From assembly GCA_965368175.1 (NCBI GenBank), contig CBDULX010000126.1, positions 1-9,006 on the forward strand: a stretch of 9,006 nucleotides of DNA, given 5' to 3'. The notes below the pieces were generated by a model. The model worked only from the letters and a program-made list of their open reading frames with translations. It did not search any database and was not told the DNA's origin. This DNA comes from CBDULX01 sp965368175. Lineage in GTDB: Bacteria; Pseudomonadota; Gammaproteobacteria; SZUA-229. How positions within the stretch are numbered: position 1 is the stretch's first letter; the number at the start of each line of letters is the position of its first letter. The translations under genes and the position numbers were made by a program. Positions 5,876 to 9,006 of this stretch are shown one piece after another.

Positions 5876-7690
5876 ATGAAATTACGGAATATTGCCATTA
5901 TCGCCCATGTTGACCACGGCAAAACCACTCTTGTCGATGAATTGCTCAAGCAATCAGGCACCATAGACACCCGAGTGGATATGGATTCCTGCGTTATGGA
6001 TTCGAACGACCAGGAAAAAGAACGAGGCATTACCATTCTTTCCAAAAATACGGCGATTAAATGGAACGATTACCGTATTAATATTGTAGACACACCGGGC
6101 CATGCTGACTTTGGTGGAGAAGTAGAACGAGTTCTCTCAATGGTCGATTCTGTACTGCTGCTGGTGGACGCCCAGGAAGGCCCCATGCCACAAACGCGAT
6201 TCGTGACGCAGAAAGCCTTCGATATGGGCTTTAAGCCGATTGTGGTCATCAACAAGGTCGACAAGCCTGCCGCACGTGCACACTGGGCGCTGGATCAAAC
6301 CTTTGATCTGTTTGATCAACTGGGTGCGACCGATGAGCAGCTGGATTTCCCTGTGATTTATGCCTCAGGTCTGGGTGGCTTCGCCAGCCTGGATGACACT
6401 GTCCGTGAAGGTGATATGACACCGTTGTTAGAGGCCATTATTAAATATGTACCGGCACCGGATGTTGATGGGGATGCGCCCTTTCAGATGCAGGTCAGTT
6501 CACTGGATTACAATTCTTATGTGGGTGTTATCGGCATTGGCCGTATTAAACATGGCACAGTTAAGCGCAATCAGTCGCTGACTCTGATTAACCGGGAAGG
6601 CAAAGTCCGCACTGGTTTGCGTATGCAGCAGATTCTGGGTTTCCATGGTCTGGAACGTATTGAGGTTGATCAGGCAGAGGCCGGCGATATTATCTGCTTC
6701 AACGGTATCGATAAACTGAATATTTCCGATACGCTGTGTGATCCGGAACATGTAGCGGCCATGCCGCCGTTGTCTGTAGATCAACCTACCCTGAGCATGA
6801 CCTTTCAGGTGAATAATGGTCCTCTGGCAGGCCAGGATGGCAAATTTGTGACTTCGCGTAATATTGCCGATCGTCTGGAGCAGGAACTGATCCATAATGT
6901 GGCGTTGAAAGTCGAACCGGGTGAGACGGGTGATAAATTCCGTGTCTCAGGACGAGGCGAACTGCATCTGTCCGTATTAATCGAAACTATGCGCCGTGAA
7001 GGTTTTGAGCTGTGTGTGGGGCGCCCTGAGGTCGTCATCAGGGAAATTGACGGTAAAAAATGTGAGCCCTATGAGCAGCTAACCGTGGATGTGCCCGAGG
7101 CTTCACAGGGCGCTGTAATGGAGAAATTAGGCGTACGCAAAGGTGAGCTTAAAAATATGGTGCCTGATGGTAAGGGCCGTGTGCGCCTCGATTACATTAT
7201 TCCAACCCGTGGCCTGATCGGTTTCCGCACCGAATTTTTAACTGCAACTACGGGCAATGGTCTGATGTATAACGTGTTTGATAGTTACGGTCCCAGAATT
7301 GATGCTGTTATTGGACAGCGTAGTAAGGGTGTACTGATTTCCAACGGTGCAGGTAAGGCCTTATCCTATTCAATTTATAACCTGCAGGAACGCGGCAAAA
7401 TGTTCCTGTCCCACGGTGATGAAGTGTACGAAGGCATGCTGGTGGGTATTCACGCCCGTGATAATGATCTGGTGGTTAACCCACTCAAGGGCAAGCAGCT
7501 AACGAATGTACGTGCTTCGGGTACCGATGAGGCTTTAACGCTGACAACACCGATTAAGATGACTCTGGAACAGGCACTGGAATTCATCGATGATGATGAG
7601 CTGGTTGAAGTTACACCTAACTTCATCCGCATGCGTAAGAAGTTACTCACAGAAAACGAGCGTAAACGGGCTTCCCGGCCTGGTAAATAA
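5876..7690 (+). CDS. typA: Ribosome-associated translational GTPase TypA/BipA
   Basis: The 604-residue protein is TypA/BipA, a GTPase related to EF-G and LepA that binds the 70S ribosome and supports 50S assembly, notably at low temperature and under stress. The G1 loop is AHVDHGKT (10-17), switch I ends at RGITI (50-54), G3 is DTPGH (72-76), G4 is NKVD (126-129), and the G5 region is YASGL (162-166) where YASAL is commoner. EF-Tu-like domain II follows (about 205-290), then EF-G-like domains III and V (about 305-480, including SGRGELHLSVLIETMRREG broken over 358-376), and the TypA-specific C-terminal domain with YIIPTRGLIGFR, SKGVLI and the basic tail RKKLLTENERKRASRPGK. The length is close to E. 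coli BipA (607). It is transcribed alone, with a structured spacer before the next gene. Confidence 0.97.
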   Translation: MKLRNIAIIAHVDHGKTTLVDELLKQSGTIDTRVDMDSCVMDSNDQEKERGITILSKNTAIKWNDYRINIVDTPGHADFGGEVERVLSMVDSVLLLVDAQEGPMPQTRFVTQKAFDMGFKPIVVINKVDKPAARAHWALDQTFDLFDQLGATDEQLDFPVIYASGLGGFASLDDTVREGDMTPLLEAIIKYVPAPDVDGDAPFQMQVSSLDYNSYVGVIGIGRIKHGTVKRNQSLTLINREGKVRTGLRMQQILGFHGLERIEVDQAEAGDIICFNGIDKLNISDTLCDPEHVAAMPPLSVDQPTLSMTFQVNNGPLAGQDGKFVTSRNIADRLEQELIHNVALKVEPGETGDKFRVSGRGELHLSVLIETMRREGFELCVGRPEVVIREIDGKKCEPYEQLTVDVPEASQGAVMEKLGVRKGELKNMVPDGKGRVRLDYIIPTRGLIGFRTEFLTATTGNGLMYNVFDSYGPRIDAVIGQRSKGVLISNGAGKALSYSIYNLQERGKMFLSHGDEVYEGMLVGIHARDNDLVVNPLKGKQLTNVRASGTDEALTLTTPIKMTLEQALEFIDDDELVEVTPNFIRMRKKLLTENERKRASRPGK

Positions 7691-7712
7691 AAGGTTTGAT
7701 AAAATGACTAAT

Positions 7713-7755
7713 GACTGTTGATTGCATAAACGCTGCAATCAACTAGTCTCTAGTT
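7713..7755 (+). terminator. Strong stem-loop after typA, with an overlapping alternative hairpin
   Basis: GTTGATTGCA (7717-7726) pairs perfectly with TGCAATCAAC (7734-7743) around a seven-base loop. The stem extends by GACT (7713-7716) with AGTC (7745-7748) across one bulged T, giving 14 pairs starting 22 bp after the typA stop. A second hairpin, AACTAG-TCT-CTAGTT (7741-7755), shares bases with its right arm, so the two exclude each other. No T-run follows, so it may be a 3'-end stabiliser or part of a leader rather than a classical intrinsic terminator. Confidence 0.55.
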
Positions 7756-7762
7756 ATATCTG

Positions 7763-7800
7763 AGTCCTAACTTCATTCTCTATGGAATTAGGGCTTAAAT
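7763..7800 (+). terminator. Second stem-loop in the typA downstream spacer
   Basis: AGTCCTAACTTC (7763-7774) pairs with GGAATTAGGGCT (7784-7795) through 12 positions, with one mismatch and two G-U pairs, around a nine-base loop. It is followed by TTAAAT-type sequence rather than a full T-run. It could end typA transcription weakly or belong to the leader of the downstream gene. Confidence 0.4.
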
Positions 7801-7807
7801 ACAGACC

Positions 7808-7841
7808 GAGTCCAGACTGACTCCTTTGTTCAGGAGTAGCA
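7808..7841 (+). promoter_or_regulatory. Leader with a sequestered ribosome site before the REC-GGDEF gene
   Basis: The ribosome site AGGAG (7832-7836) lies five bases before the GTG start at 7842 and decides that start. It forms the right arm of a 6-bp hairpin ACTCCT (7820-7825) / AGGAGT (7832-7837), which would hide it. The left arm overlaps GACTC (7819-7823), which can instead pair with GAGTC (7808-7812), freeing the ribosome site. The layout is that of an anti-Shine-Dalgarno / anti-anti-Shine-Dalgarno switch. I recognise no known riboswitch or protein-binding leader in it. Confidence 0.5.
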
Positions 7842-8960
7842 GTGTCAATAGAGAGCAGCCAGGTTCTGATCGTTGATGATTCCAGAATCATTCGCCGTGC
7901 AGCAGTAAAAATTCTTGATAAGGATTACCATGTCGTCGAGGCCGAGGATGGTGACGATGCCTGGGCACAGCTGAACAGCAACCCGGCTATTAAAATAGTC
8001 TTTTCAGATCTGAATATGCCCAATATGGATGGTTATGAATTACTGGAGACCATCCGTAAATCAGACGATCCTGCCATAGCTAATTTACCGGTTATCATCG
8101 TTACCGGAGTTGATGAGTCTGAAGGCGCCCGCGAAGAAGTTATGCGGATGGGCGCTACTGATTTTATCAGTAAACCTTTCGACTCAATAACCCTGAAATC
8201 CCGTGCTGCTGCGCACATAAATTATCGCAATGAAGTCCAGTCACTGGAAAAAAATGCCGCCACAGACAGGCTCACAGGGCTGGTTACTGATCTGGTATTC
8301 AAGGAGCATGTGGATCAGTCGTTGTCCTATGCCATTCGGCATCATGATGACCTGACACTGGTGCGCTGTGATATCGATCATTATGCCGATTTCTTCGTGA
8401 AATACGGCAAACAGGTGGCTGAACAGATTCTGAAAAAAATATGCGAACTTTTTAAAGCAGGTTTGCGCAAGGAAGATACGGCTGGCCGTATGGGGCTGTC
8501 GCAAATAGGTCTGTTGTTACCCAGCACAAATGCCGATGGCGCTGTTCAGGTCATAAGGCGTGTAAATGAACGTCTGGGAAACATGAAAATTAAACTGGGT
8601 GATCGAGAGCTCCAGATCAGTATCAGTGCCGGCGTGGCGTCGCCCGATGTCTTGCAGGGACTGGGTGTAGACGGCTTGATAGATCAGGCTGAGTCTGCAG
8701 TTAAAAAAGCCAGCCAGGGCGGAGGTGGACAGTTTGTAGTGTTTCAGGATGCGAGCAGCAAACATCTTGACTCGCTGCCCCAGGTGGAGGTTGATATAAA
8801 GGAATTGCTGGACAGGCTGAGACTGGGGCAGCCGGTGAGTCATGAGCAGCTGGCCTCCGCTTTACGACTGGTTTTTCCATTAATCACTGCAGCGGATCAG
8901 AAATTAAGGCTGGGCTTGTCAAAGGTTGTTGCACAGATGCAAAAGAAATTAAAGTTGTAA
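7842..8960 (+). CDS. Response regulator with receiver domain and degenerate GGDEF domain
   Basis: The 372-residue protein opens with a CheY-like receiver domain (about 6-125): acidic pair D12-D13, phosphoacceptor D56 in FSDLNMP, T88 and K111-P112 are all intact, so phosphorylation is expected. A GGDEF-type domain follows (about 138-303), with D-R-L-T-G-L (142-147), RCDID (175-179) and ISAGVAS (261-267). The signature that is normally GGDEF/GGEEF is GLSQI (218-222), and the FKxxND-type segment is also altered, so diguanylate cyclase activity is very unlikely. The inhibitory-site motif RxxD is kept as R209-K-E-D212, five residues before the lost signature, as in active cyclases; the domain may bind c-di-GMP as a receptor. 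A 65-70-residue helical tail after the domain is unassigned. The GTG start follows AGGAG by five bases. No sensor kinase gene is adjacent. The TAA stop is part of the first unit of a heptamer repeat. Confidence 0.92.
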   Translation: MSIESSQVLIVDDSRIIRRAAVKILDKDYHVVEAEDGDDAWAQLNSNPAIKIVFSDLNMPNMDGYELLETIRKSDDPAIANLPVIIVTGVDESEGAREEVMRMGATDFISKPFDSITLKSRAAAHINYRNEVQSLEKNAATDRLTGLVTDLVFKEHVDQSLSYAIRHHDDLTLVRCDIDHYADFFVKYGKQVAEQILKKICELFKAGLRKEDTAGRMGLSQIGLLLPSTNADGAVQVIRRVNERLGNMKIKLGDRELQISISAGVASPDVLQGLGVDGLIDQAESAVKKASQGGGGQFVVFQDASSKHLDSLPQVEVDIKELLDRLRLGQPVSHEQLASALRLVFPLITAADQKLRLGLSKVVAQMQKKLKL

Positions 8961-9006
8961 GTCGTAAGTCGTAAGTCGTAAGTCGTAAGTCGTAAGTCGT
9001 AAGTCG
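8958..9006. repeat. Heptanucleotide tandem repeat (TAAGTCG), at least seven copies
   Basis: From the stop codon of the REC-GGDEF gene to the right edge, the sequence is seven perfect copies of TAAGTCG with no interruption, and the array runs beyond the window. Because seven is not a multiple of three, the plus strand meets TAA in every frame within 21 bp. The minus strand (CGACTTA repeated) has no stop and would read as a cycle of Arg-Leu-Thr-Thr-Tyr-Asp-Leu in all three frames. It is not a CRISPR array: there are no spacers. Confidence 0.97.

Noticed and set aside
6500..6895. 131-codon minus-strand open frame
   Set aside because: It lies wholly inside typA on the opposite strand, matches no family I know and has no spacing or ribosome site of its own. 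It is a shadow of a strongly conserved gene.
7691..7841. A c-di-GMP riboswitch before the REC-GGDEF gene
   Set aside because: The conserved c-di-GMP-I and -II core sequences I know are not present. The hairpins are short and perfect rather than a folded aptamer, so only a generic leader structure is claimed.
8958..9006. CRISPR-like array at the right edge
   Set aside because: The unit is seven bases with no spacers, so it is a simple tandem repeat.
1..9006. Defence island, prophage or integrative element
   Set aside because: No integrase, transposase, toxin-antitoxin, restriction or phage gene is present, and no tRNA or attachment-site repeat was seen. The genes are core-type, with housekeeping functions.

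Overview
The window looks like chromosomal DNA from a gammaproteobacterium of moderate GC content. The evidence is a biosynthetic-type SpeA arginine decarboxylase, a GGGDCG-type SpeE, TypA/BipA, a group II truncated haemoglobin, a DUF1631-type protein, and HDOD and REC-GGDEF signalling proteins, all matching families common in free-living Gammaproteobacteria. Genus cannot be set from the sequence. I see no prophage, transposase, CRISPR array, tRNA/rRNA gene or recognisable defence system. Most of the window is core metabolism and signalling.

Layout, left to right. (1) Positions 1-838, minus strand: the N-terminal 279 codons of a DUF1631-like protein that runs off the left edge. Its visible C-terminal part is an acidic tandem repeat of 25 residues (75 bp). 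(2) An AT-rich spacer, 839-1134. (3) A minus-strand pair, speE (spermidine synthase family) then an HDOD-domain gene, with 20 bp between them. (4) A 158-bp divergent promoter region. (5) speA on the plus strand, ending 22 bp from the end of a convergent small FHA-domain gene. (6) A 173-bp AT-rich spacer holding a nested inverted repeat. (7) A minus-strand group II truncated haemoglobin gene. (8) A divergent promoter region and typA on the plus strand. (9) A 151-bp spacer packed with overlapping stem-loops, the last of which contains the Shine-Dalgarno sequence of the next gene. (10) A GTG-started REC-GGDEF response regulator whose GGDEF active-site motif is lost while the RxxD inhibitory-site motif is kept. 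(11) A heptanucleotide tandem repeat (TAAGTCG) that begins exactly at that gene's stop codon and runs off the right edge.

Functional links: speA and speE are divergently arranged and act in one pathway, arginine to agmatine to putrescine to spermidine. The steps between (agmatine to putrescine, and SpeD) are not encoded here. Several products (HDOD, FHA, degenerate REC-GGDEF) are signalling proteins, but nothing in the layout makes them one operon. The points most worth a second look are the heptamer array, the layered stem-loops before the degenerate GGDEF gene, the nested palindrome before the FHA gene, and the expanding repeat in the DUF1631-like protein.
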